Shown: positions 1 through 11,276 of the stretch, piece after piece
How positions within the stretch are numbered: the first letter of the stretch is position 1
Layout: each line of letters starts with the position of its first letter
NCBI GenBank assembly: GCA_947069175.1
Contig: CAMTDV010000017.1
Span: 54,771,137-54,835,136 of the forward strand
Source of the DNA: Scalesia atractyloides
Lineage: Eukaryota; Streptophyta; Magnoliopsida; Asterales; Asteraceae
DNA: 64,000 nt
Reading direction: 5' to 3'
Translations under genes and position numbers: made by a program
Notes under the pieces: generated by a model
What the model was told of the DNA's origin: nothing
Seen by the model: the letters and a program-made list of their open reading frames with translations, nothing else
Database searches by the model: none

Positions 1-612
1 GGCATGGATTTTATGCTGAGGATCATCCGTCCTGAGATTGGACCTGGATCACAGATCCTTAATGGATAATGCAGGGAGACTAAGGATAAAGGATCCTTAT
101 TGATGTCTATGTTTTTAACAATTGTTCCTTGTGTATTTAGTTTACGTTTGTGGGTATTATGTGAACTGAGTCAACACGAGAATATCGGAGGAATATGTTG
201 TTCATGGCACGTGCAAAAGGATTCCTGACCGTTGAAGAAGAACGTGTGAGAGTTGCATAGATTTCGAGTAGTTTGTTACTAGGATATTTTCTAATTTTAA
301 AGGGGTAAACGCACGAGCTATCACTAGAACTCTCTGATACATACTAGCGAAACACACACACATTAGAAAATCATTGTATCGAGCTTGTTATCTTCCAAAG
401 TTATATAGTTGGTGATCGTAGTTTCAATCACCTGAGGTTTTTTTGTGTTGGAGATCATATATTGATCAAGGGCTTTTTCCTCGTATAAATCTCGGTGTTC
501 ATTGTTAACTGCATTTGATACTTGTTCACACAATTACTAATTATTTCAAGCACTCAACCTCACAAAATCAGATTTGGTTACATTATCCTTATTGTGATTT
601 TTGACCAAAACA
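1..612 (+). repeat. 5' LTR of element A (lacks first ~6 bases)
   Basis: It matches 19906-20559 from base 1 onward. The 3' copy shows that the LTR begins TGTTAGGGCATGG, so the window opens at about its seventh base. It ends ...ACCAAAACA, a normal CA end, followed by the primer-binding region. Confidence 0.88.
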
Positions 613-698
613 GTTTGGCCCCCACCGTGGAGCAATCGGTGCTTCAATTCTAAAAATTTCATTCCTTTCATTCATTTCTATTCATTTACATCAACCAC
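613..698 (+). other. Primer-binding region and leader of element A
   Basis: Directly after the LTR comes GTTTGGCCCCCACCGTGGAG, equivalent to GTTTGGTGCCCACCATGGGG in element B at 2006. Sequences of the form TTTGGYGCCCACCRTGGGGC lie at this place in Tat-type elements and act as the tRNA primer-binding site. I did not assign the primer tRNA. The rest is a short AT-rich leader up to the gag start. Confidence 0.6.
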
Positions 699-1341
699 AT
701 GACTTCTTAGGGAAAATCCACTTCAAGTGCCATGCAAGTGGTTACCTCATCTCAAGCCGGTGCACCATTGCCTCCTATCCCACTGCATACAAGAAGAGTG
801 CTGAGAATCCTCAGAAGAAAACTACTCCTGTTTACACAGGATCGAAAACCTCCACTGTTTCTTCATCTACAGCTACTAACAATGATGTTTCTACTTTGAT
901 TTTGCAGATGAAGAACTACATGGAGCAGCAGGACAAAACCAACCAAAGGATCCTCAGGGAGAATGATGAAATCAAGAAGCAGAAGAGATCAATGGAGGAT
1001 CACTCTCCACTGATACCCAGGTCATTGGATTTCGCTTCTCCAGCATCAACGATCCAGCATTGCAGGGGATCTAGTGTTCAAATTCAAGGTCCTCCAATTA
1101 TCAGCAAGGATCACTGGCGATGACACAGGCTCAAGGATCCTCGTCTCAAGTTCAGGGATCCTACTTCCGGCCTCAAGGATCATCTATCCTTTAGCGAGGA
1201 TCACTAGGAATCACGGAGCCTCAAGGATTCTTCTTTGAACCTGGAGGATCGCAAGGGATATACCAGTCTAGAGGATTCAATGCACCACATCAAGGATTCT
1301 CATCTCAAGTTCAAGGATCCAACTTGTTCTAGGATCAATGA
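699..1341 (+). pseudogene. gag, N-terminal part, element A (broken by insertion of B)
   Basis: This is the nucleocapsid/capsid precursor start, homologous to element B gag from 2092. The start codon at 699 is followed almost at once by an in-frame TAG at the fourth codon, where B reads Asn. Further frames are patchy; the longest open piece (896-1123) holds the segment MKNYMEQQDKTNQRIL, a predicted coiled coil also present in B. Downstream the sequence is rich in GGATCC and would encode Q-G-S repeats. The reading is cut at 1341 by element B and resumes at 11277. It is non-functional because of the stop, frameshifts and insertion. Confidence 0.8.
1337..1341 (+). repeat. Left target-site duplication of element B (AATGA)
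   Basis: The five bases before B's first TG are AATGA; the five after B's final CA (11277-11281) are AAGGA. B's own gag, which shows the uninterrupted sequence, reads GGATAAAGGATCC here. This supports AAGGA as the original target, with one later change on the left. Confidence 0.75.
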
Positions 1342-2005
1342 TGTTAGGGCATAGATTTTCATAACTATGGATCCTGTATCCTGAAGGGTTGCCTGGATCA
1401 CTTATCCTTAGCGGATGGTGCAGGGACTCGGAGGATCAAGGATCCTTAACGTTACTTGTGATTTCTAACAATTATCCATGTTTTTAATGCTTATACGCAA
1501 GTAATGGACGACGTGGACTTAGTCTTTGCTAGAATTTCGTCGAATATGCTTCATGGTGCACGTGCTTGATGAAGAATATCCGTTATAGAGAACATGGGAG
1601 GACTTGGACATTTTTCGGATAGTTAGTTACATGATATTTTATGAAATATATATGGGGATAATGAGCTCATTAGGGACAATCAATCAGGCACTTGTACACC
1701 TGCAACTCTCGAAATCTCTCTCTCAAACACACTAGCAAACACTTGTATTGAGCTTCATTACCATCCGAAGTTGTATTAATCTTAACATTATTGTTCAATA
1801 TAGTTGGTGATCGGTAGTTGCCATCACCCGAGGTTTTTTATGCCGGAGATCTTCATCGATCAAGGGCTTTTTCCTCATATAAATCTCTGTGTTCATCGTC
1901 GTTTATATTTCATATTTGTTCACACAATTGTTCATCAAACGAGCACTCAACCTCACAAAATCAGATTTGGTTACATTATCCTTATTGTGATTTTTGACCA
2001 AAACA
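1342..2005 (+). repeat. 5' LTR of element B
   Basis: It is a direct repeat of 10615-11276; I judge identity around 96-97% by eye, with only scattered substitutions and a few short indels. It begins TGTTAGGGCATAG and ends GACCAAAACA. A TATA-like stretch (ATATATATGG, near 1647) may be the promoter core. The small divergence suggests insertion more recent than A, as nesting requires. Confidence 0.9.
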
Positions 2006-2091
2006 GTTTGGTGCCCACCATGGGGCAATCGGTGCTTCAATTCTGAAAATTCAGTTCATTTCATTCAGTTCTATCCATCTCCATTAACCAC
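2006..2091 (+). other. Primer-binding region and leader of element B
   Basis: GTTTGGTGCCCACCATGGGG follows the LTR end directly, as expected of a Tat-type primer-binding site. The 60-bp AT-rich leader then runs to the gag ATG at 2092. The primer tRNA was not identified. Confidence 0.6.
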
Positions 2092-4050
2092 ATGGCTTCT
2101 AACGGAAAATCCACTTCAAATGCCATGTCGGCGGTTACCTCATCTCAAGCCAATGCACCGTTGCCTCCTATCCCCCTTGCATTCCAGAAGAATGCTGAAA
2201 ATTCTCAGAAGAAGACATCATCTGTCTTCACAGGATCAAAAACCTCTGTTGTTTCTTCATCTACAACTACTAACAATGATGTTTCTACTTTGATTTTGCA
2301 GTTGAAAGGCTACATGGAACAACAAGAGAAAACCAACCAAAGGATCCTTCGCGAGATTGATGAAATAAAGAAGCAAAAGAGACCAGTGGAAAATCAGTCT
2401 CCACTGATGCCTAGAGCATTGGATTTTGCTACTCCATCATCAACAATCCAGCAATTCAAAGGATCCACTACTCAACCCCAAGGATCCTATATCCTTCAAC
2501 AAACTAGCAATGGCGCAGCCTCAAGGATCCTCTATCCTTCAGCAAGGATCATTGGAGACAACTCAGAATCAAGGATCCTTCCTCCGTTCGGGAGGATATA
2601 TGGAGACGTTTCCAGCTCAAGGTTCCTACTTTCAGAATCAAGGATCCTCGTCTCAGGTTCAAGGATCCATGGATTACCCTCCAAGGCCTTCAGCACCAAT
2701 GTATCCAGGATCCAATATCTTTCAGGATAAAGGATCCTCCAGGAGTCAGCCATTCAGAAGTTCCGAAGTACATGAAGGGGATTTCATTCCTATGCAGACC
2801 ATTGCTTCATCTGGTCCTACCATTGCACCTCTTACCCTAGATATACTTCTGGGATACCGGTTCCAAATCAATCACGAGGTAACAATTTCAATACATCTTT
2901 GGGTACTAATTGTGGTTCCATGCAGGATACAGGTATCAATCAGGCTATGGCACGGGAACTTCAGAAGCTTAAGGATATGATATCCAGCATCCCGGGAGTG
3001 GTTAAGCCCATTCATGAGAGCCTAGACGGAAGTCACAGGGTGTCTCGTTTCGCACCTCCTTTATGCAATGCTAAGATACCAAAATGCTTTCAAACCCCCA
3101 ACATGAAGTTGTACAATGGCACGACTGATCCGGAGGAGCATGTGGCACAATACCGGGAAAGAATGGAGATCAATCCCATTCCAGAGAGGTTAAAGGAAGC
3201 CTGTCTTTGTAAGGGCTTTGGATCCACACTCACTGGATCAGCACTCAAATGGCTGCTAAGTCTTCCTCCCTACTCAATTATTTCATTTTCTCATTTAGTT
3301 AATTTATTCGATAATCAGTTTTTATGTAGTAGAACTTTTGAACGATTAACTAGTGATTTATATAGGGTAACGCAGGGTCGTGATGAATCATTGAGAGACA
3401 TCACTAAGTTTAGTCGAGAACCTGATTTGGATATTGCCACTGCTGTAGAGGCATTCAAAATGGGCTTGCTTAAGGATTCCTCTTTTTATGTTGACCTTGT
3501 TATGACACCTTGCAAGAATTTAGATGAAGTAAGAAAAAGGGGCATTGAGGTTCATTCGTTTAGAAGATGACAAAAGGATCCAGGATAGACTCTCAGGATC
3601 CTCAAAACAGGAAAAACAAGGATCATTCTTTAAGAATAATCGATCCAAGCCATATTCTAAACATGACAATCATAATGTGAATGCAGTTGAACAAGACGAA
3701 GACGATGAGGATTATCCTCCAATATCTGAATATTGTTTTTCTGTGGATAATCATGAACTAATACTCGCAATGCAGAATTTAGGTGACAGGCTAGATGGCC
3801 AAGGAAAACTGATAAACATGGAGCTACCAAGGATAAATCCAAATGGTGTGCTTACCATGAGGATTTTGGCCACCTTACTGATGAATTTATAGCGTTGAGG
3901 AAGGAGATTGGTTATCTTCTCAGCAAAGGATATTTGAAGGAACTGCTAGAAAGGAAACGTTCAAGGACTCAGGATACTGAAAAAGTGCTTGAAAGGGCTC
4001 CTCCTCCTCCTCCAGCAGACACTCAAATCATAAACTTTATTTCCGGAGGC
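2092..4050 (+). pseudogene. gag of element B (frameshifted)
   Basis: This encodes the capsid/nucleocapsid precursor that packages element RNA. The ATG at 2092 opens 212 codons with a coiled-coil segment (LKGYMEQQEKTNQRIL). The frame then shifts near 2510 into a tract rich in Q-G-S triplets. The retrotransposon-gag core lies at about 2899-3570 (motifs MKLYNGTTDPEEHVAQY, GSALKWLLSLPP, RTFERLTSDLYR), followed by another frameshift into an acidic and charged stretch. The zinc knuckle near 3840-3890 is unusual: the A copy reads CX2HX4HX4C, and in B the last Cys has become Phe. At least three frameshifts; non-functional. Confidence 0.85.
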
Positions 4051-4110
4051 TCTGATATTTGTGGAACTTTGTTTTCAGCGGCTAAAAGGCATGCTAAGGA
4101 GACGAAGATG

Positions 4111-4566
4111 GAGAATGGGGAGAGACCAGTTCGAACATCTACCCTCACACAGCAAAAAGTGATATCCTTTGATGAGGAGGATTGCGTAGACATTCAAGAT
4201 CCTCATCATGATTGTCTTGTCATTACCTTGTTTATCTCTAATCATTTTGTTCACAGGATTTTTATTGATGGAGGGAGTTCAGTGAACATAATCCAGTTGG
4301 ATGTCCTCAAAAAGATGAACATCCATGAATCTGAGGTCATACCAAGATCATCGGTGCTCGTGGGATTCAGTGGGGAAACCAAGAATACCTTTAGGGACAT
4401 CAAACTTCCAATTTACATAGAGGGAGTGAATTCTATCCAAAAATTTTATGTAATAGATAGCTTATCTTGTTGTAATGTTATCCTTGGCAGGCCATGGATA
4501 CATGACATGAAGGCGGTCCCATCAACATACCACCAATGTGTCAAGCTTCCAAGTCAATGGGAATAG
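4111..4566 (+). pseudogene. Retroviral-type aspartic protease domain, element B
   Basis: The domain follows gag in the same polyprotein. The active-site motif IDGGSSVNII (Tat elements use D-G-G/D-S-G-S) and the downstream ILGRPW motif mark an aspartic protease that would cleave the Gag-Pol polyprotein as a homodimer. The reading frame (3895-4566) is open across the domain but ends at a TAG at 4564-4566 before the linker to RT; in the intact family it should continue into pol. Confidence 0.85.
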
Positions 4567-4676
4567 TCAAGATAGAAAGTGATCAGCAAGAGGCAAAGAA
4601 TTGCTACACTTCCTCAATGAGACCTGCTTCTAAGTCTAGGGAAGCATAGCAATCAAAGCATCCTCCAAGAGACGTC

Positions 4677-5680
4677 TTGGAGGCAAGAGAACAGGTTGTC
4701 AAGGATATACTCTTAGATCCTGAGGATCCTGAATCCAAGGTGTATATAGGATCTGGGATCCAGGAGAGCATAGAGCAGGATCTAGTATCCTTCCTTAAAC
4801 GAAGAAAATCTACCTTCGCCTGGAAGCACGAAGATATGACAGGTATATCTAAGGATGTTATTACTCATAAGCTTGGCATTGACAGGTCTTTCAGGCTAAT
4901 TCACCAAAAGAGAAGAAAGTTTGTCCTGAAAGAAATGCAATCATCCAAGAGGAGGTAGATAAATTGCTAAGGGCAGGTATGATTAGAGAAGTCAAGTATC
5001 CAAGATGGTTAGCCAATGTGGTTGTTGCTCAAAAGAAAAATGGAAATTGGAGGGTATGTGTCGATTTTACTGACTTAGACAAGGCATGTCCCAAGGATCC
5101 TTTCCCTTTACCCCACATTGACTCCATGGTGGATGCCACGACGGGTCATGAGTTGTTAACTTTTATGGATGCTTCGTCTGGATTTCAGCAAATTCAGATG
5201 GAACCATCTGATCAAGAGGATACAACATTCATGACATCAACCGGCATATATTGTTACACTGCTATGCCCTTTGGTTTAAGAAATGCAGGTGCTACGTACA
5301 GGAGGCTGGTGAATATGATGTTCAAAGAGCAACTTGGGCATACAATGGAAGTATACATAGATGATATGGTGGTCAAGTCTAAAAGAGCTGAGGATCACCT
5401 TAAGGATCTCGAAGAAGCATTCAATATCCTTGACCGATACAATATGAAACTGAATCCTTCCAAATGCCATTTCAGGGTTAAAGCTGGAAAGTTCTTAGGA
5501 TATATGGTGACCAAGAGAGGGATTGAAGCAAGTCCGGAGCAGATAAAGGCTATAATCAACATCAAGTCTCCTGCCAACGCTAAGGATGTGCAAAGATTGA
5601 CAGGAAGAATCGCTGCCCTGAACAGATTCATTTCAAAATCCTCAGAAAGATGCAAGGATTTCTATGATATTTTGAGAAAG
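4677..5680 (+). pseudogene. Reverse transcriptase domain, element B
   Basis: This is RNA-directed DNA polymerase that copies element RNA to DNA. Two adjoining open stretches (4677-4958 and 4964-5872), offset by a small indel, carry the RT motifs in order: KYPRWLANVVVAQKKNGNWR, VCVDFTDLDKACPKDPFPLP, FMDASSGFQQIQM, TAMPFGLRNAGATY and the catalytic YIDDMVVKS near 5353. The YXDD box is intact, unlike in element A. The thumb region follows (KFLGYMVTKRGIEASPEQI). Apart from the frameshift near 4960 it would be complete. Confidence 0.92.
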
Positions 5681-6180
5681 AATAAGAAGTTTGAGTGGAC
5701 GGAGAAGCGTGAAGCTACTCTACAGGCTCTCAAGGATTACCTATCCTTAGCACCGGCTTTAATGAAACCTGAAAAAGGGAAACCATTATCCTTATACCTA
5801 GCTGTTTCAGGTAAAGCAGTAAGTGCAGTCCTTGTTAAGGATCATGAAGGCCAACAACATCCGGTATACTAAAAGTTTACTTGATGCTGAGGCCCGATAT
5901 TCTCAATTAGAAAAACTTATTCTTGCTCTAATCATGGCTTCGACTAAGTTAAGACATTATTTTGAAACTCATACTATTGTTGTTAAAACTAACTTTCCTA
6001 TCAAGAATGTTCTCAGGAAACCAGAGATGTCGGGGAGAATGGCAAAATGGGCTGTTAAACTTAGTGCATATGACATTAAGTATGAGCTTAGAACTGCTAT
6101 TAAATCCCAAGCTTTGGCTGACTTTGTGGCTGATTTCAATAGTGATCTACAAACAGAAGCTGAGTTGGAGGTCAACAACT
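5681..6180 (+). pseudogene. First (Gypsy-type) RNase H-like domain, element B, catalytically degenerate
   Basis: It follows RT directly (FEWTEKREATLQALKDYL ... LYLAVSGKAVSAVLVK). The first catalytic Asp of Gypsy RNase H is replaced: the motif reads LYLAVS where active enzymes have a D. In Tat elements this first domain is known to have decayed into a connection-like domain, with a second RNase H taking over; the sequence here fits that. The frame breaks at about 5870, where a stop follows HPVY. Confidence 0.75.
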
Positions 6181-6600
6181 TGAGGAGACCAAGGATCCTT
6201 GGGCACTCTTCACAGATGGAGCCTCGAATGTCAAAGGAACTGGACTAGGATTACTACTAAAATCGCCACAGGGGGACATTATACCCCAATCAATAGCATG
6301 TGAATTCCAAACCACTAATAACGAGGCAGAGTATGAGGCCTTAATAGCAGGTTTGCAATTAGCTAAGCACATGAGGATAAGGTATCTTCAAGTATTTGTA
6401 GATTCTTTATTGATCACTAATAATTATAACGGATCCTATGTTGTCAAAGGTGAAAAGATAATTAAATATTTGGAGATAGTCAAGAAATTGGCGGATTCTT
6501 TTGCTTTTTTCAGTCTAACACAGGTACCCAGGGAACAAAATGCAGAAGCAGATGCCTTGGCTAATCTGGGATCCTCATTGAAGATGCCTGATAATGTGAA
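6181..6600 (+). pseudogene. Second (archaeal-type) RNase H domain, element B
   Basis: This degrades the RNA strand of the RNA-DNA hybrid. Translating past a frame change near 6240 gives the four acidic motifs: LFTDGAS (D), NNEAEYEAL (E), VFVDSLL (D) and EADALANLGS (D). This D-E-D-D set plus its position after a degenerate first domain identifies the additional RNase H typical of Tat-lineage Gypsy. One frameshift separates the first motif from the rest. Confidence 0.82.
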
Positions 6601-7945
6601 GATACCCATTATCCATGTTCTAACTCCTGCAATTGAGGAGAGTGAGACAATGGAAATAGTGGACGATGCTGTAATCGTACCTAGGGATGGTGCACAATCA
6701 ACTCTAGGATCATGGATTCCTCCAATCCTGAATTATATCCAAAATGGGGAAGTTCCCATTGGGGAAAATCCTAGAGCCTTCAAGATAAAGGTATCCCAAT
6801 TTACTATCATTAATAACATGTTATATAAGATATCTCTTGCAGGACCCTATCTATGATGTATTGAGGATCCTGAGATCCAAGAAGTCTTGAAGGACTTTCA
6901 TGAAGGAGATTGTGGAAATCATACTGGGGGCAGAGCACTATTTTCAAGGATCCTCAGAACAGGATATTATTGGCCTACAATGAAGAAGGATGCCGTGGAA
7001 TATGCAAGGAAATGTGATGCTTGCCAAAGACACATCAATATCCTTCATCAGCCCGCAGAGCCTCTGCATCCTATATCATCCTCTTGGCCATTTATGAGAT
7101 GGGGAATGGATATAGTAGGCAAGCTTCCCAAGGCACCAGGAGGAAAAGTGTTCAATGTTATCTATGACTGACTATTTCTCCAAGTGGATAGAAGCTGAAG
7201 CCTTTGCTCAAGTCAGAGAAAAGGAAGTTATATCCTTTATTAAAAGAAATATTATTACTAGATTTGGTATTCCTTCTTAGATTGTTTGTGTAACGGATCC
7301 CAGTTTATTGGGAATCGTACTACTAACTTTTGTGACAGCTATGGGATTAGGATGATAACATTAACACCAGTTCACCCATAAGCTAATGGCCAGGCAGAAT
7401 CATCCAACAAGATCATCATCAACAATTTGAAGAAAAAGCTTGGATCAAAGAAAGGAATGTGGGCTGAAGAACTACCATAAGTCCTATGGGCAGATAAAAC
7501 AACTCCCAAGAATGCTACGAGTCAAACTCCTTTTTCCTTAGTCTTTGGAGCTGAAGCAGTGATCCCTACAGAAATGGTAGTACCCACAGCCACAACAAGC
7601 ATCCGTGATCCTGAAGCAAATATCAAGACTCTAACTCAAGACTTGGATAATGTGGAAGAACTTAGGGATATGGCAAGAATAAGGATGGCTAGCTATCAAC
7701 AAAGAATGGCTGGTGCTTACAATAGAAATGTAAGGGTCAGAAGGTTTCAAGTTGGTGACATGGTATTAAGGAAGGCGTTCAAGAATACCACGAATCCTTC
7801 CGATGGTAAATTAGCACCATAATGGGAAGGCCCCTATCTAATTGAAGCCGAGGCAGGAAAGGGGGCATATCGATTACTGACTATGGATGGTGATCTTCTT
7901 CCAAGAGCTTGGAATGTTATCCACCTAAAAAAGTATTTTATGTAA
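6601..7945 (+). pseudogene. Integrase, element B
   Basis: This joins element DNA to the chromosome. The N-terminal HHCC zinc-binding motif is seen at 6890-7030 (HEGDCGNHTG ... CDACQRH). The core has D in GMDIVG/MTDYFSKW, the second D region altered (a TAG and indel near 7280 where A reads CDNGSQF), and E in NGQAESSNK. The C-terminal part (RRFQVGDMVLRKAF ... GDLLPRAWNVIHLKKYFM) ends at TAA 7943-7945. There are stops near 7280, 7380, 7478 and 7822, so it is a pseudogene. Confidence 0.85.
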
Positions 7946-8698
7946 AGGATCAGGGATCCTTAAGTATCCTAGTGATCAATTCAAGTCGAAGGATCCTCAA
8001 AGGGTATGAAATTCTTGATTCGGTAACATTTAACTAATGCTTTCATTTTTATTATACTTCTTATAAAGTAAGGATGTTGAATTTTCAACATTCAACCTTA
8101 TCAAGCTTTAAGTTTTGTAGAAATTATTACAAAGGATCAAGAGGTTGGCCACCTCTCCAAGACTTTGGGCATGTCCCCAGCTTAAGGTATCCAATACCTT
8201 CTACGGTTTAAAGGTTTTCACCTTTCACACGAATTGGGTTTTGACACCCCGCCAGTAGCGCACGCTATCCAAGTATAGTTTGAGGCAATGGGACCAGTAC
8301 CCGCTTTAGGGGCTGACAGTTTCATTGTTGTTGGCTATATTTAGATCCTAAGTATAATGGTAGACGTACCATACATCCGTTCTTAAGGTTTCTAACGTTT
8401 TCACGTTAGCTAAGGTTTCGATATTTTCATGTCGCTCACGATTGGATAGATGCCAGTTTAGGCCATACTCCAGTTTACACCAGTTATTTGGGCTTGTCCC
8501 AAGTTACTGATGAGTCATTCAATTGATGTTTGGCTTAGTCCCAAGTTGTGTGTTATAACAGGTCCCTGAAGCTTAATAAGTAACTATTGTTTAGTTACAG
8601 ACCATCATTGTTTGAAATCGAAACACCAACAACCAAAAGACATAAAAAATGGGCTCCGGCCACGTCTAGAAATTTCCATCATCGCCCATTGGTGTAGC
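7946..8698. other. Pol-to-antisense-gene spacer, element B
   Basis: Non-coding. It is alignable with 16517-17971 of element A but lacks about 570 bp present there (A 17272-17855). It holds one copy of a GGGCTTGTCCC unit that is a four-copy minisatellite in A. No ORF worth reporting was seen on either strand. Confidence 0.6.
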
Positions 8699-9456
8699 CT
8701 ACTCCTTCGCTGCTTCACCATCCTTGCCTTCACCAGCCTCGCCACCTTCACCCTCCTTAGCCTCCTTAGCACCGCTAGTACCGGCCTCCAGCGTTGGCAC
8801 CTCGTCAAGCTCAGGCTCCAACTCTCCTCCAAGCTCCACTAGCCTCACCTTCCATCCGGGAAGATCCCATTCAGACCTGTCAAATGAAGGATCCAAGGCT
8901 TGCTGCACGATCTTGATCCTTGCTCCGAGAATGGCTTGGGCTGCACAAACCTTAGCTTGGATGTCGTTGATCATGATCCGCTTCTCCAAGCTATTGACCT
9001 CCTTCTCCAACTGGGAAATCTTCTTGTCTTTGGCGGTCAGGAAGGTACGGAGGTCTGCAATTGTGTCCTCAGCATCGGATAAGCGCTTGGTCAGCACAAC
9101 TTGGATTTGGGCTATTTTCTGCAAGAACAGTGTGAAGGATAAGTGATCCTCGATATGAACGTTTTAACCTGAGCATAAGTGATCCTTACCTCAGAGGCAA
9201 AATCATAGATCTGCTGCTCAAGCTGAGGAATGTCATCAGAAGGCTTAGTAGGCTTCTTCCTCTTGGACCCGGCTCGAGCCTTAGCAGCGATGGGTTTAGG
9301 CTCCGGGAAGCTGGATCCTTTGCCTGATTCTTTTTTGACGGACCGGGGATAGATGATGCTGTCCACATCCTCCAAGGCAAACTTGCTGATGGACTTGCTG
9401 GTGGATTTCTGAGCGCCTACATTACAAGAAAGAGATAAGTTTTATATTCATTTTCT

Positions 9457-9488
<32 letters not shown>

Positions 9489-10343
9489 CATACATATAAC
9501 TCTTGCTTTAAAGAAAACTTATTGTTTGCAAATAGAAAACTTACTTGACATTGTGTAGGAGCTGGAAGTATTGGTTTCAGGATCCTTTATCTGTGGCTTG
9601 AATGTTCTGATTGTTGGATCCAAACTCAAGAACAAAGCAACCTCTCTTCAGTTCCAGGAGAATTGGCAAGACAGGCAAAATTACTCACTGCATGCAAATA
9701 AAATAAAACAAGTTAGCGATGGAAAAGAAACTTTCTACAAATCTAATACGAGGATCCTATATCCTACCCTTCAAGACCCACTTCTTGGGCAGACTATTCC
9801 CTTCTGGAATAGAGTCCCTTCGCACAAAGAAGAACTGATTCTTCCATGTGGAACCGTTTTGAGTGGTCTTGAGGATGGGAACCTGTTGGTGAGGTTTGGC
9901 CTTCAACAAGTATCGGTTAGAACCGTGGGTAACGAGGCTGTAAAGATAGGAAAGCTCGGATAGGGTCAAATGGATTCCTTCATGTTTAATAAGCTGCTCT
10001 ATGATGAATAGTACCCTCCACAACATCGGCTGGCTTGCCAATAACTCATGCCAGTAAGGGTGAAAAACCCTTGGGTAAAGCTAGGGAATGGGTATGTGTA
10101 ACCAAGAAGGAAAGGTAGAACAGGAAAGCATGCCCAGACAGGGGACATGGCGTCGCTCTTCATGGTGGCATCATATGGCTTGAAAACCGCCGTCGGAGGG
10201 AAACAGGGGCGCATGCCGTCGATTTCTTGGTCGGTAAATTTGCAAAGCTCCAAGGATGGATTGGCTAGCAGGTCTTGACTCTTAGGGGTTGCATCGTCAC
10301 TTTGGTTTTTACCGGGAGAGGATCGTGTAGCCATCTTGGCCAT
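8699..10343 (-). pseudogene. Antisense gene of element B: 'putative gypsy-type transposase' family, four exons
   Basis: Read on the minus strand the exons are about 10343-9768, 9687-9545, 9416-9190 and 9118-8699, with GT...AG introns of 80, 128 and 71 bp. Exon 1 encodes a globular domain (ELCKFTDQEIDGMRPCFPP ... YTYPFPSFTQGFFTLTG) of the kind annotated in plants as putative gypsy-type transposon protein (Pfam Transposase_28, from memory). Exon 3 has the motif IYPRSVKKESGKG. Exon 4 is a coiled coil followed by an acidic Glu/Gly/Ala tail. Intron phases (1, 1, 0) match those in A. B has indels in exon 1 (near 10020) and exon 2, so no full product. Function unknown; antisense ORFs here are known in Retand-like elements. 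Confidence 0.78.
9455..9488. repeat. (TA)n microsatellite in intron 2 of the antisense gene of B
   Basis: A run of TA dinucleotides followed by TACA repeats lengthens this intron to 128 bp, against 79 bp in the A copy, which lacks the run. Confidence 0.85.
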
Positions 10344-10600
10344 AATAGCAAACATGAAGAATAAAGAGATGGAAGTTGAAAGAGAGAAAGAGTACCTGTT
10401 ATGCTTCCGGGATGAGGATTTTAAAAGGAGATGAATGATCTTTAAATAAATATTGGACCTTATGTCTATCCTATATATCGCAATGATGGTTATAGCCTAT
10501 CCCATCGATGACGTCAGAGGGTGTAACGGCTAGTTCTGTATCAACGGCTAGTTCACATTGAATGGAAATATGACGAATCTGATTGATGTCATATCCGTCA

Positions 10601-10614
10601 TATTTGGGGGCAAT
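10601..10614 (+). other. Polypurine tract of element B
   Basis: TATTTGGGGGCAAT lies directly before the 3' LTR. A short G run immediately upstream of the LTR is the expected plus-strand primer. Element A has the related TATTTTGGGTGAAAT at 19891-19905. Confidence 0.7.
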
Positions 10615-11276
10615 TGTTAGGGCATAGATTTTCATAGCTATGGATCATGTATCCTGAAGCGTTGCCTGGATCACTTATCCTTAGCGGATGGTGCACGGAC
10701 TCGGAGGATCAAGGATCCTTAACGTTACTTATGATTTCTAACATATCCTCGTTTTTAATGCTTATACGCAGGTAATGGACGACGTGGACTTAGTCTTTGC
10801 TAGAATTTCGTCGAATATGCTTCATGGAGCACGTGCTTGATGAAGAATATCTGTTATGGAGAACATGGGAGGACTTGCACATTTTTCGGATAGTTAGTTA
10901 CATGATATTTTATGAAATATATATGGGGATAATGAGCTCATTAGGGACAATCAATTAGCCACTTGTACACCTGCAACTCTCGAAATCTCTCTCTCAAACA
11001 CACTAGCAAACACTTGTATTGAGCTTCATTATCATCCGAAGTTGTATTAATCTTAACATTATCGTTCAATATAGTTGGTGATCGGTAGTTGCCATCACCC
11101 GAGGTTTTTTATGCCGGAGATCTTCATCCATCAAGGGCTTTTTCCTCGTATAAATCTCTATGTTCATCGTCATTTATATTTCATATTTGTTCACACAATT
11201 GTTCATCACACGAGCACTCAACCTCACAAATTCATATTTGGTTACATTATCCTTATTGTGATTTTTGACCAAAACA
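10615..11276 (+). repeat. 3' LTR of element B
   Basis: Direct repeat of 1342-2005. It begins TGTTAGGGCATAG, ends GACCAAAACA and is followed by AAGGA, the right copy of the target duplication. Confidence 0.92.

Larger units (their letters stand above)
1342..11276 (+). mobile_element. Element B: complete-length Tat/Retand Ty3-Gypsy nested in element A
   Basis: Nearly identical LTRs (1342-2005 and 10615-11276) start TGTTAG and end AACA. They enclose gag-pol on the + strand and a spliced antisense gene on the - strand. The 5-bp flanks form a one-mismatch target duplication inside A's gag. A and B are members of related but distinct subfamilies: their internal regions align throughout, while the LTRs differ more (A begins GGGCATGGATTTTATGCT, B GGGCATAGATTTTCATA). 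B is about 9.9 kb. Several frameshifts and stops make it non-autonomous now. Confidence 0.93.

Noticed and set aside
1804..2046. 80-codon ORF in the 5' LTR of B, with a related one at 11075-11287
   Set aside because: It lies wholly in LTR sequence, is duplicated with it, and runs across the LTR end into the primer-binding region.
8507..8540. Possible hammerhead ribozyme (CTGATGAG) in the spacer of B
   Set aside because: The second core (GAAA) and flanking helices are absent, and the A copy reads CTAATGAC at this place.
8612..9146. Plus-strand ORFs rich in Ser/Pro/Leu opposite the antisense gene of B
   Set aside because: They are the complement of the coiled-coil exon 4; the minus strand gives the conserved splice structure and sensible protein.
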